13,227 bases of DNA from RYN-433 sp036558265 (GTDB taxonomy: Bacteria > Planctomycetota > Phycisphaerae > Tepidisphaerales > Tepidisphaeraceae): contig DATBFY010000762.1 in assembly GCA_036558265.1 (NCBI GenBank), forward strand, positions 1 through 13,227. The letters run 5' to 3'. The translations under genes and the position numbers were made by a program. Position 1 is the first letter of the stretch. The number at the start of each line of letters is the position of its first letter. The notes beneath the pieces were generated by a model. The model was not told the DNA's origin. It saw only the letters and a program-made list of their open reading frames with translations, and did no database searches. Shown here one piece after another: positions 1-7,146 of this stretch.

Positions 1-697
1 CGACCGGGTAAACGCCCAGCACGGCAGTGTGACCCTCGTGACGCACCGCCGTCATTTCCGATTCCACCCCCAATAGCCGCAGCACGGTTGACCGGAAGTG
101 TCGAAGATACCCGAACGTGTGAAAGCCGATCACGTCCGCCCCCAGGACGCCGCAGAGCAACTCCTCCCGGTTCGGATGGCAGCGGAACGTGTCGGACGAG
201 GGGAACGGAGTGTGCAGGAAGAACCCGATTCGTAGCGACGGCCGTGCCTGCTTGAGCAGCCGCGGCAGCAGCATCAGATGATAGTCGTGTATCCAGATCA
301 GCTCGCCTTCCGCCGCCGTGTCCAGGATCCGGTCGGCGAACGACTGGTTGACCGTCCGGTACGCCTCCCACCACTCCGCGCGGTAGCGAAAGTACGTCGG
401 CATCGAGTGGACGAGCGGCCAGATCGACGAGTTCGACAGCCCTTCATAGTGATCTCGAGCCAGCTCCGTGGGAACGAAGACCGGCGCGCACCGGTGCTCC
501 CCCGCTAGCGCCTGCGTGACCGCGGCCCGACGCTCCGCCGGGACGTCCCGTCCCGGCCAGCCCAGCCAGGTCGTGGCGTACTCTTCGATTCCGACCCCGT
601 CCAGCGCCGACACTAGCCCCCCCGTGGATCGTTCGGCGCCGCGGTCGGTCAGAGTGATTGGAAGACGGTTGGAGACGATGGTCAGCGTATTGGGCAT
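1..697 (-). CDS. otsA: Trehalose-6-phosphate synthase (GT20), 5' part only
   Basis: The enzyme transfers glucose from a nucleotide sugar to glucose-6-phosphate, giving trehalose-6-phosphate in the cytoplasm. The first 232 codons are present and the gene continues past the left edge. The protein opens with TIVSNRLP (Arg11 of the family NRLP motif), then a GGL loop at residues 26-28 and WLGWPG at 44-49. IWIHDYHLMLLP follows, with Asp138, and then FFLHTPFPSSD, with His162. In E. coli OtsA the matching residues are Asp130 and His154, a constant offset of 8, so this part has no internal indel. Start: ATG at 697 opens directly into the conserved beta strand; the upstream GGGGTC is only a weak ribosome site. 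A partner phosphatase (otsB) is not visible; it may lie beyond the edge or be fused to the missing C-terminus. The gene sits 105 nt downstream of a truncated glycosyltransferase on the same strand. Confidence 0.93.
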   Translation of the reverse strand, partial: MPNTLTIVSNRLPITLTDRGAERSTGGLVSALDGVGIEEYATTWLGWPGRDVPAERRAAVTQALAGEHRCAPVFVPTELARDHYEGLSNSSIWPLVHSMPTYFRYRAEWWEAYRTVNQSFADRILDTAAEGELIWIHDYHLMLLPRLLKQARPSLRIGFFLHTPFPSSDTFRCHPNREELLCGVLGADVIGFHTFGYLRHFRSTVLRLLGVESEMTAVRHEGHTAVLGVYPV

Positions 698-802
698 CGG
701 ACCCCATTCGGGCGTTCGCAGGCCGCCGGCGCGCGATGCAACGGCGCGCGCTCACCTGTCCACGCGGACGCGGACGCGCACGAGGCGCGGGACAGAACCG
801 GA

Positions 803-1576
803 TCAGAGGATCGAGTCGTTCACCGTCACCGGACAGTTCGCCAACCCCGCCTCGACGTACCCGGCGCCCCCGCCCTCGGACAGGTCCCCCGCCAAGGCGG
901 GGCCAACGGCGGCGTGACACAACGTCGCGCTTCCGGATCGCGGCTGGGCGACCTCAACAAATCGGAACGCCACGTCCGTCCACGTCAATCCGTCCGCGCC
1001 GCCACCAAACGGTGAGGGGATTATCGCGACGCGCTGTGCCGGCACGCCGTAGGCGTTGCCCACCAGGAGATCGCGTTGCCCCGGCGTCGTCGCGACGACC
1101 GTCGACGCGGCGCCCAGCACCTCGCGCTCCTCGCGCACCCGGCCGGACTCAAGCGTGCTTTGGCCAAGGGAATGCGGCACGTATATGAGCGGAAGCCCGA
1201 ATTCACTCGCCAGCAGCTTCCCGGCAATGCCCGCCTCCCAATCATGTGTGACCAGCGTAATATTCGCGCGCCGCGCGAGCGCGAGGTACGTGCCGGCGTT
1301 CGTGACCCACCTCGGGATCCAGGCGCACGGACGCCGCTTGGGAATGTAGCCGATCTCTCCGCCTCGGAAGCGCCGGACCGGCAAGCCCCGCTCCGCGACT
1401 TCCATATGCGGCTCGCTGTCGAACTGCAGTGTCCAGATTTCGACCGAGTGGCCAAGCGCGACGAGGGCCGTCGAGAGTTCGGTGACGTAAGTTCGTTCGG
1501 CCGCCGCAACCGCGGAGGCGGCATCGCCGTCCTGCGATACTGGTGCGGGACGCCCGTATTTGCGGGTCGAGATCAT
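803..1576 (-). CDS. GT4 glycosyltransferase, acceptor domain only (truncated)
   Basis: The 257 residues resemble the N-terminal Rossmann domain of sucrose-phosphate-synthase-like family 4 glycosyltransferases: an opening MISTRKYGRP, a TYVTELSTALVALGHSVEIW helix-strand unit, VTHDWEAGIAGKLLA, and YVPHSLGQSTLES, which matches the PHSLGR-K signature of that group. Similarity stops at about RVAIIPSPFG. The last 65 or so residues are unrelated to the donor-binding domain, and the roughly 200-residue C-terminal half with its E-x7-E motif is absent from all frames before otsA. The open frame extends 9 codons upstream to an ATG at 1603, but the ATG at 1576 has AGAGAA in front of it and matches where family members begin. 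I infer a decayed or deleted enzyme; an acceptor-domain-only protein with another role is possible. The original substrate cannot be told. Confidence 0.7.
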   Translation of the reverse strand: MISTRKYGRPAPVSQDGDAASAVAAAERTYVTELSTALVALGHSVEIWTLQFDSEPHMEVAERGLPVRRFRGGEIGYIPKRRPCAWIPRWVTNAGTYLALARRANITLVTHDWEAGIAGKLLASEFGLPLIYVPHSLGQSTLESGRVREEREVLGAASTVVATTPGQRDLLVGNAYGVPAQRVAIIPSPFGGGADGLTWTDVAFRFVEVAQPRSGSATLCHAAVGPALAGDLSEGGGAGYVEAGLANCPVTVNDSIL

Positions 1577-1603
1577 TATGAATTCTCTAAACACTGGATC
1601 CAT

Positions 1604-1991
1604 GGCACCAGTCAGTCCGTGTTCTGGCCAGGCGTGAGCCTACGTCAAAAGGTCGGGCGAGGAGGCGCCACCCACTGTCGTGCGCCTCTCGCCCGGCAGT
1701 TGCCCTCCCCTGCGCGTCGTTCACGACGCGTCCCCAGCCGAATGCGGTGGTGCTAGATGCCTTACTCCACCAGGGGGATGAACTCCGTTTTCAACTCAAT
1801 CATTTATCGTCTGTCTCCAGAGCCGGGGCTATCGGGGCAGTTCCCTATTCTTCAAATATGCGTGGAATCGCCCGCGACAAGCCGGTGCCCCCTAAGCCGC
1901 CGCCGCCGGCTGCGGCCCCTCACGTGACGCCGAAATAGACTAGGGGCCTGTGGGCAGACACGCGCGAATCGCGCAACGCGGGGTCATCCGC
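1604..1991. other. Intergenic region, no gene seen
   Basis: About 390 nt separate the truncated glycosyltransferase from the response-regulator terminator. A 63-codon plus-strand frame at 1747-1938 ends in a proline/alanine-rich tail from a GC-rich run and has no recognisable similarity or ribosome site. The promoter for the minus-strand glycosyltransferase should be here; no convincing -35/-10 pair could be fixed. Confidence 0.5.
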
Positions 1992-2009
1992 AAAACCCGT
2001 AGCGCGGGT
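1992..2009 (-). terminator. Short intrinsic terminator after the response regulator
   Basis: Read on the minus strand, ACCCG-CGCTA-CGGGT forms a 5-bp GC-rich stem with a 5-nt loop and runs into TTTT. It begins only 6 nt after the response-regulator stop codon. The stem is short, so it may be weak. Confidence 0.45.
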
Positions 2010-2015
2010 GGACGA

Positions 2016-2657
2016 TCAGCCGTTCAACCGATTGTGCTCGATCGCGTATCGAAGCAACTCGCCGCTGCTCATCAGCCCGAGCTTCTGCTTGATGTGCTCC
2101 CTGTGCGCCTCGACCGTCTTGACGCTGATGAACAGGTCCTCCGCGATCTCGCGCGTGCTCATTCCCTGTCCGATGCACCGCAGTACCTGGAACTCGCGGT
2201 CGCTCAGCCGCTGGATGCCGGCGGCGGGGGGGACCTCCGCCTGGCGCCGCTCGCTTCCCGCCAGTCGAGCCGACATCTGCTCGCTCAGGTATATCTCCCC
2301 GCGCAGCACGCTGCGGATGCCGGCCATCACCGTTTTGGCGGCTTCGGCCTTCATGACGTAGCCTCGGGCACCGGCCCGGAGCGCACGCTCGGCATAAACG
2401 ATCTCATCGTACATCGAGAGCACCAGGGTGCGGATCTCGGGAAACCGGTTGCGCAGGTCTCGAATCAGTTCGAGTCCGTCGCCGTCTGCGATGGACAGGT
2501 CAACCAGCGCCACCTGTGGGTGCGTCATCCCCGCGATCGCGATCGCGCTGCGGACCCCGTCGGCCTCGCCGCAGACGACCAGATCGGGTTCCTCGTTGAT
2601 CATGGCTGCCATGCCCTGTCGGAGGATAGGGTGGTCGTCCACCAGGAGCACACGCAC
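2016..2657 (-). CDS. NarL/FixJ-type response regulator
   Basis: A 213-residue DNA-binding response regulator, a normal length for the NarL family. The receiver domain (about 1-120) starts RVLLVDDHPILRQGM with the acidic pair Asp7/Asp8, the phospho-acceptor is Asp53 in VALVDLSIADGDG, and the conserved lysine is in GYVMKAEA. The LuxR-type helix-turn-helix (about 148-205) reads LSDREFQVLRCIGQGMSTRE and then SVKTVEAHREHI. Start: the frame is open 45 codons further upstream, overlapping the kinase gene, but the GTG at 2657 has GGGAGG 8 nt ahead and gives the usual N-terminus. It lies 40 nt after the histidine kinase stop codon, so the pair is almost certainly one operon and cognate partners. Target genes are unknown; the divergent winged-helix/DUF5985 unit is a natural candidate. 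Confidence 0.93.
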   Translation of the reverse strand: MRVLLVDDHPILRQGMAAMINEEPDLVVCGEADGVRSAIAIAGMTHPQVALVDLSIADGDGLELIRDLRNRFPEIRTLVLSMYDEIVYAERALRAGARGYVMKAEAAKTVMAGIRSVLRGEIYLSEQMSARLAGSERRQAEVPPAAGIQRLSDREFQVLRCIGQGMSTREIAEDLFISVKTVEAHREHIKQKLGLMSSGELLRYAIEHNRLNG

Positions 2658-2697
2658 GCGCCCGACCTCCCGCCCGTGTTCGATATGACCGGCCTGA

Positions 2698-4737
2698 TCA
2701 ACAGACACTTCGAAGCTCCGTCGTGCCACCGCCCGCGGGCGTTGGGCCGGCCTCCACCGTACACGTGACGATCGTACCACCCGTACCGCCACCGTCAGAA
2801 GGGCCGCCGTCGGCCACCGGCTCGATCGCCAGCGTCGCGCCGATCATGCGTGCCCGGTGACGCATCGTGCGGACGCCCAGGCCGGTTCCGGGCGCCGCCG
2901 CCCCCGCCGCACGACCGATCCCAACGCCATCGTCCTCGACCGTCAGGATGATCCGACCTCCGACCTGCACCAAGTCGATGAACACATGTCTGGCTTCGCC
3001 GTGCCGGATCGCGTTGCTGATCGCCTCCTGCGCGATCCGGTACAACTGAATCGAGGACGCCGAATCGATGATGGACACGGCTCGGTCGCAGGCAAAGCGG
3101 CAGCGTACCTGAAACATTTGTTCGATCGTCGATGCCAACTCCTGGAGCGCGCCCCCAAGGCCGTCGGATTCCAATTGCAGCGGCAGCAGCCCGCGCGCGA
3201 TGTCGCGCGCCCTGCGGATCGCCTGCTCGACCAGGTCCGCGATTTGACCCGCCGCGTCCGCTTCGCCCGGCAGCCGCGTGAGCAATCGCTGGTGGAGCAC
3301 GCGACCCAGGCAGGTAATGCCGGTCAGGTGCTGGCACAAGTCGTCGTGCAGGTCCTGCCCAATCCGTTGGCGTTCGCGCTCCCCCGCCTCAAGAATCTGC
3401 CGCGCCGTCCGGCGGCGCTCGGTCGCATCGCGGAAGTACCACGCCCGGCCATACGCCGGCCCGTCGGCCCCGGCAACCGGCGCCCCGTAGCACTCGAGCG
3501 TCCGCCCGTCCCGCAGCACCAGGTTCGCGGGCAGTTCCACGCGCGGCGCGTCCACGTCCGCCCCTCCACCCAGCGGATCTTGTGCTGGTTGCGCCAACTC
3601 GCCGCGCATCGCCGCGACCGCTTGGTCCCGCGTACCGGCGAACGCCTGATCCGGCAACCCCCAGAGTTCCGCGAGTCGGCGGTTGCGGAAGATCACGCGC
3701 CCATCGTCCGACGCGACCAGGATCCCGTCGAGCGACGCGTTGCTCTGCGCCTCCAGCAGCGCCTTGCGGAACTGGAGTTCGGCTGTCCGCTCGGCCACGC
3801 GCAGTTCCAATTGGTCATGGGCCGCCTGGAGCTCCGCCCGCGCCGACGCCAGGTCGGTGATATCCTGGGCGATCCCCATCCCCGCGAACCGCCGACCGAC
3901 GGTTCCCCGCAATGGAAGCACCTGTACCAGGTAGACGCGGCCGTGGAAGGTCAATTCGGTCGAACCGCCGGCGGTCGCCCGGATCAGTGGCGCGAGGGCC
4001 ATGAGCACCCGCCGAGGGAACGCCCTCGACAGCGGCGCTCCACGCAGGTGGTCTGCAACGATCCCCGCCGCGCCGCCGGTCAGCGCTCGGCCCTCGGCCA
4101 GCGCGATGCGCATCGAATTGTCGAGGAGGAATACCGCCCCGTTGGGAAAGTTGTGCGCGAGCGTGCGGTAGAGCTGTTCACTCCGCCGCGCGGCCTCGGC
4201 GTCCGACTCGGCGCGGCGCTTGGCCGCCAGGAGTGCTCCGCTCAGCCAACTGATCTGGGCCCCGACCACGAGGAACGTCGCCACCTTGGCCAGATCGGCC
4301 GACGCATTCGAAAAACTGCCGCTCGGCGATAGGACGAAGTAATCGGCCGCGGCCGCGCCCGCGAACGTCGCGAGCAGACCGGGACCCCGTCCACCATACC
4401 ACGCGCTGATCATCACGGCCGGGGCGAAGAACAGGAAGGGACTGCTCGACTGAAGAACGCGGCTTAGCGCGAGCCGCAACAAGAGCAGCGCGACCGTCGC
4501 CACCAGGGCCATGGCGTAGCCGTTCAACCGCCTGGCGCGCGGCTCAGGCGTTGCGAGCGATACGTCTCCGACCTGAGCCCGCCGCTCGCGGACACGGGTC
4601 GAAGCACCCGTAACAGGGGTCACCCCGCCCGCGGCCTCCCCAGCGATTGGATGGGAGACCGGGATCGAGGTGCCGGCTTGGTCGTTTAATGCGGCCGACA
4701 CATCCGCAATGCTAGACGAACCGGCACGTCGGGTCAT
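2698..4737 (-). CDS. Membrane histidine kinase, DUF4118-PAS-PAS-HisKA_3-HATPase
   Basis: A 679-residue sensor kinase that should phosphorylate the regulator downstream. A polar tail of about 70 residues, rich in A, G, T and R, precedes four transmembrane helices at roughly 73-95, 99-115, 119-136 and 150-172. Their sequence (FLFFAPAVMISAWYGGRGPG) fits the KdpD-like DUF4118 sensor bundle. Two PAS-like domains follow (about 190-300 and 320-445), joined by the helix ELQAAHDQLELRVAERTAEL. The dimerisation region is of HisKA_3 type, RQRIGQDLHDDLCQHL, with the phospho-accepting His464. The ATPase domain has the N box QEAISNAIRHG (Asn575), VEDDGVGIG and TGLGVRTMRHRARMIGATL, typical of NarX-type kinases that pair with NarL regulators. 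There is little periplasmic sequence, so the signal is probably sensed in the membrane or by the cytoplasmic PAS domains. The ligand is unknown. The start at 4737 has a GGGA 9 nt upstream. Confidence 0.93.
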   Translation of the reverse strand: MTRRAGSSSIADVSAALNDQAGTSIPVSHPIAGEAAGGVTPVTGASTRVRERRAQVGDVSLATPEPRARRLNGYAMALVATVALLLLRLALSRVLQSSSPFLFFAPAVMISAWYGGRGPGLLATFAGAAAADYFVLSPSGSFSNASADLAKVATFLVVGAQISWLSGALLAAKRRAESDAEAARRSEQLYRTLAHNFPNGAVFLLDNSMRIALAEGRALTGGAAGIVADHLRGAPLSRAFPRRVLMALAPLIRATAGGSTELTFHGRVYLVQVLPLRGTVGRRFAGMGIAQDITDLASARAELQAAHDQLELRVAERTAELQFRKALLEAQSNASLDGILVASDDGRVIFRNRRLAELWGLPDQAFAGTRDQAVAAMRGELAQPAQDPLGGGADVDAPRVELPANLVLRDGRTLECYGAPVAGADGPAYGRAWYFRDATERRRTARQILEAGERERQRIGQDLHDDLCQHLTGITCLGRVLHQRLLTRLPGEADAAGQIADLVEQAIRRARDIARGLLPLQLESDGLGGALQELASTIEQMFQVRCRFACDRAVSIIDSASSIQLYRIAQEAISNAIRHGEARHVFIDLVQVGGRIILTVEDDGVGIGRAAGAAAPGTGLGVRTMRHRARMIGATLAIEPVADGGPSDGGGTGGTIVTCTVEAGPTPAGGGTTELRSVC

Positions 4738-4904
4738 CGGGGCGAATCCCTATTCCTTTCCCCCGGAGCGGCGAATCGCCGGACGGGCTCCAGCGGCTTG
4801 TGTCGACAAATCGTATTGATTTTTATCCCTTTCCCGTCCCGCGTGAGACGCGTAACTTCTTGCGCCGGAGACGCGCCGACCGAGCGCCCGGGCGCGAGTT
4901 CTGA
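4738..4904. promoter_or_regulatory. Divergent promoter region with small inverted repeats
   Basis: This 167-nt spacer drives the kinase operon leftward and the winged-helix/DUF5985 genes rightward. It includes an AT-rich stretch around 4808-4834, unusual for this GC-rich DNA, the 8-bp palindrome TGTCGACA at 4801-4808, and a CGCGT-GAG-ACGCG inverted repeat at 4840-4852. These are plausible operator sites for the response regulator or the winged-helix protein, but no -35/-10 pair is strong enough to call. Confidence 0.4.
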
Positions 4905-5303
4905 TTGTCTCAAGACGAACTGCCACCTGCCGTCCGACGCTTTCTCGACGAGCACATTCGCTCGGTCGCGCAGCTGGAAGTCCTGCTCCTGCTGCAGGCG
5001 AATGCCGGACGGTGTTTCAGCTCGGCCGAGGTTGGCCGCGAACTGCGAATCGAAACTGCCGGCGCGGAGGCGCAGTTGATCGACCTACGGAACCGTGGCA
5101 TCGTCACGTCGGGGGACCCTGATCCCAGCGCATATCGCTACCCACCCGCGAACGCCGAAGTCGAGGCTGCCGTGAGCGTGCTCGCACACGTCTACGCCGA
5201 GCGCCGCGTGACCGTCATCAGCCGGATCTACTCTAAACCGGCCGACCCGTTGCGCAGCTTCGCCGACGCGTTTCGAATCAGGAAGGACTTGGGAAATGGC
5301 TGA
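4905..5303 (+). CDS. Winged-helix domain protein of the DUF5985 cluster
   Basis: The 132-residue product begins ELPPAVRRFLDEHIRSVAQL, continues with VLLLLQANAGRCFSSAEVGR, and then has a recognition-helix-like segment AEAQLIDLRNRGIVTSG (about 53-69) followed by a tyrosine-bearing wing. This is a small winged helix-turn-helix fold of MarR/ArsR appearance. The C-terminal part RVTVISRIYSKPADPLRSFA (about 102-121) is a recurring motif of a protein I associate with DUF5985 genes. Start: only a TTG at 4905 fits the conserved N-terminus, and the ribosome site is weak. The last 8 nt overlap the next gene, so translation is coupled. It may regulate the divergent promoter or act with the membrane proteins; which of these cannot be told from sequence. 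Confidence 0.8.
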   Translation: MSQDELPPAVRRFLDEHIRSVAQLEVLLLLQANAGRCFSSAEVGRELRIETAGAEAQLIDLRNRGIVTSGDPDPSAYRYPPANAEVEAAVSVLAHVYAERRVTVISRIYSKPADPLRSFADAFRIRKDLGNG

Positions 5304-5574
5304 GACCGTGTACATCCTGTGCGCGCTGACCAGCCTGACATGTGCGCTAATGCTTCTGCGCGGCTACTCCCGTTCGGGGGCTCGGCTCCTCCTGTGGAGC
5401 GGCTTCTGTTTCATCTTCCTGTTTCTTAACAATATCCTGCTATTGGTGGACAAGGTGATGCTGCCCGACCAGGACACGCTGTTCGGCGTTCACTTCGTCC
5501 TCTGGCGGGGCGCCGTCGCGCTCATCGGCGTGATCCTGCTGCTCGTCGGTCTGATCTGGGATGGTGAATCGTGA
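5296..5574 (+). CDS. DUF5985-like small membrane protein, first copy
   Basis: A 92-residue protein made almost entirely of three hydrophobic segments: about 3-20 (TVYILCALTSLTCALMLL), 28-50 (LLLWSGFCFIFLFLNNILLL) and 67-87 (WRGAVALIGVILLLVGLIW). Short charged loops separate them and the C-terminus is GES. The pattern, with an Asn pair in the second helix and an Arg before the third, fits the DUF5985 family, whose function is unknown to me. Its ATG lies inside the 3' end of the winged-helix gene (8-nt overlap), so it is probably translated by coupling. A second member follows 39 nt later. Confidence 0.8.
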   Translation: MAETVYILCALTSLTCALMLLRGYSRSGARLLLWSGFCFIFLFLNNILLLVDKVMLPDQDTLFGVHFVLWRGAVALIGVILLLVGLIWDGES

Positions 5575-5613
5575 TGATGAGAACGGCACCATCGAACACC
5601 GAGGGAGCCAAAT

Positions 5614-5925
5614 ATGCTGTTGCCACCAGGGATCGATCGCCTGAACGAGTTCATGCTGGGGGGCGTCGTCGTGGGCTGCCTAGCGGTCGGCCTCTTCTTC
5701 ATTCGCTTCTGGCGCCGCACGGCCGATCGCTTGTTCCTGGTCTTCGCGATCGCTTTCTGGACGCTGGCCGCCAACTGGTTGGCACTGGCGTTCATCGACA
5801 AGGACGAGGTACGCACATGGCTTTACGTTGTACGGCTGGTCGCGTTTGTCTTGATCCTCGCCGGCATCATCGACAAAAATCGCCTCCGGCGTGACGAACG
5901 TACGCGGCCGCGAGAAAGCGCTTAG
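5614..5925 (+). CDS. DUF5985-like small membrane protein, second copy
   Basis: A 103-residue protein with the same plan as its upstream neighbour: three hydrophobic helices at about 15-33 (GGVVVGCLAVGLFFIRFW), 40-60 (RLFLVFAIAFWTLAANWLAL) and 70-88 (WLYVVRLVAFVLILAGIID). An Arg leads into the third helix and a basic tail NRLRRDERTRPR ends the protein. The aromatic Trp-Asn of helix 2 takes the place of the Asn pair in the first copy, so the two look like diverged paralogues that may form a hetero-oligomer (inference). Start: ATG at 5614 has GAGGGAG 6 nt ahead, the best ribosome site in the trio. No catalytic residues are evident. Confidence 0.78.
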   Translation: MLLPPGIDRLNEFMLGGVVVGCLAVGLFFIRFWRRTADRLFLVFAIAFWTLAANWLALAFIDKDEVRTWLYVVRLVAFVLILAGIIDKNRLRRDERTRPRESA

Positions 5926-6400
5926 GCGGCCGCGCGGTCGGGCGGCGCGCCACCCAGGCCGTCCGCCCGATCGCGATGATAGGGCGCCCCGCACTCCGGG
6001 GGCCGGTAGGAGCTTCGACAAGGGATCACGGATTCGAGAACCTCGACGGAGCACTGGATCTCCTTCGCTTCGTCCAACATGACCGGAAGAGTGAATAAGG
6101 GAACGGAGCCGCCCCGACGTATGCGTTGAGGAAGGCGTCCCGATTTGAGTCTTGGTCCCACTGGCGACGCAGAGCCTCGTCGAGAATCAGCGTACCCATC
6201 ACATCGGAGGCGACCTCCTGAGCCCAGGAGCGGTCCGACATTGGCCCGAGGGTCGCATCGAAGAGGTTTTGGTCACCGGGTGGCAGATCGTCTCTCCCCT
6301 GCAGAACGGCGTGACACGGTGTCCCGTGCGACCAATTGCCACGGTCAAGTCCGACAACAAGCCTTGCACCGGCCGAGTGTTAATGATCAAGGAACGCAAC
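5926..6400. other. 475-nt gap between DUF5985 genes and cytochrome
   Basis: No confident gene lies here. The plus strand is open from 6152 into the cytochrome gene, but the upstream 83 codons lack a ribosome site and are not part of the cytochrome fold. The only coding hint is the possible frameshifted minus-strand gene at 5934-6241. The cytochrome promoter should lie in the right half; none was clear. Confidence 0.45.
5934..6241 (-). pseudogene. Possible small frameshifted gene, unknown function
   Basis: Two overlapping minus-strand frames look more protein-like than random GC-rich shadows. The first starts at 6241 and reads SWAQEVASDVMGTLILDEAL, then DAFLNAYVGAAPFPYSLF. From about 6090 the adjacent frame takes over with LPVMLDEAKEIQCSVEVLES and stays open to a stop near 5930. 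A single-base shift around 6085-6100 would join them into a protein of about 100 residues. I recognise no family, no ribosome site precedes 6241, and the opposite strand is also open here, so this may be chance. Confidence 0.25.
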
Positions 6401-7123
6401 ATGCCAAGTAGCCGTGAAGTTAACGCTCCGCTGATCTGGGCGGTCGGCATCGTCTCCGCCCTCCTGCTAATCGTGATCATTTTCGGCGTGCAAGCGTGGT
6501 TTTACGCCGCGCAGCGCGATGAGATCGCCAGGAAGTGGGAACAGGCCGGCAACCCATGGCTCGACAAGATTCGAAACGAGCAGGCCCGCAACCTTACGAC
6601 GCGCCGCTGGGTCGACGTCGAGAAGCAACTCGTCACCATGCCCATCGATCGTGCCATGGACTACGTTGCCGCTCATGGGGGCCGCATCCCGCGTTTGGTC
6701 GCACCTGAGTCCGAGGCGGATTCCAAGACTCCGCCGAAGGCGTCCGGTCGCGGCGCAGGGCCCGCTACGCGCAAGGCCCAGGAGGGACTCGCAGGGGCAA
6801 GCTCAGCGGTGAAGCGCGGCAAGAGACTTTACGTAACGATGTTGTGCGCCACGTGCCACTCAGCCAACGGCGCGCGACTGATCGGTCCCACTCATTTGAA
6901 CCTGCTGGGCCGAGAAGAGACCCTCACCGACGGATCGAGGATCGTCGTTGATGAGGCCTATCTCCGCGAATCCATCTTGGATCCGCAGAAGCGCGTCGTT
7001 AAGGGTTTCCCTCCCATTATGCCCGCCATGCGGGACAAGATCACCGACGCTCAACTCGACGATCTCGTCGCCTACCTGAAATTCCTCAGCCCCGACTCGC
7101 ACAAGGGCGACGTGACGCCCTAA
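6401..7123 (+). CDS. Membrane-tethered monoheme cytochrome c (COX2-type heme domain)
   Basis: A 240-residue electron-transfer protein anchored by one N-terminal helix (about 9-31, APLIWAVGIVSALLLIVIIF). A stalk containing RRWVDVEKQLVTMPIDRAMD (about 67-86) resembles the 'W-D-x-IP-I-x-x-AM' element found beside oxidase and SCO-type genes. After a flexible linker (about 104-142) comes a class I heme domain with C149-A-T-C152-H153, the COX2-like segment EAYLRESILDPQKRVVKGFP, and the presumed axial Met207 in PPIMPAM. The C-terminal helix AQLDDLVAYLKFLS is typical of the cytochrome c tail of caa3 oxidase subunit II, but the CuA domain is absent. Start: ATG at 6401 has AAGGA 7 nt upstream; the frame is open further upstream but without a ribosome site or signal-like sequence. 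No oxidase genes are nearby, so the partner is unknown. Confidence 0.88.
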   Translation: MPSSREVNAPLIWAVGIVSALLLIVIIFGVQAWFYAAQRDEIARKWEQAGNPWLDKIRNEQARNLTTRRWVDVEKQLVTMPIDRAMDYVAAHGGRIPRLVAPESEADSKTPPKASGRGAGPATRKAQEGLAGASSAVKRGKRLYVTMLCATCHSANGARLIGPTHLNLLGREETLTDGSRIVVDEAYLRESILDPQKRVVKGFPPIMPAMRDKITDAQLDDLVAYLKFLSPDSHKGDVTP

Positions 7124-7146
7124 GGGGAGGAAGCCCGTTCGTAAGT

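Noticed and set aside
888..903. CCCCGCC-AA-GGCGGGG palindrome, considered as a terminator
   Set aside because: The loop is too small, there is no T-run on either strand, and it lies inside the tail of the truncated glycosyltransferase frame.
444..1188. Overlapping frames on both strands around the otsA/GT4 junction
   Set aside because: They are arginine- and proline-rich shadows; the otsA frame is fixed by its catalytic motifs and the GT4 frame by its acceptor-domain motifs.
1950..2768. A 272-codon plus-strand open frame
   Set aside because: Antisense shadow of the response regulator, whose receiver and LuxR motifs are complete on the other strand.
2857..4332. A 491-codon plus-strand open frame
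   Set aside because: It lies entirely antisense to the histidine kinase, is arginine/proline-rich, and has no known motif; long antisense frames are normal in GC-rich genes.
6152..6400. N-terminal extension of the cytochrome frame
   Set aside because: No ribosome site at 6152, while AAGGA sits 7 nt before ATG 6401, where the membrane anchor begins.
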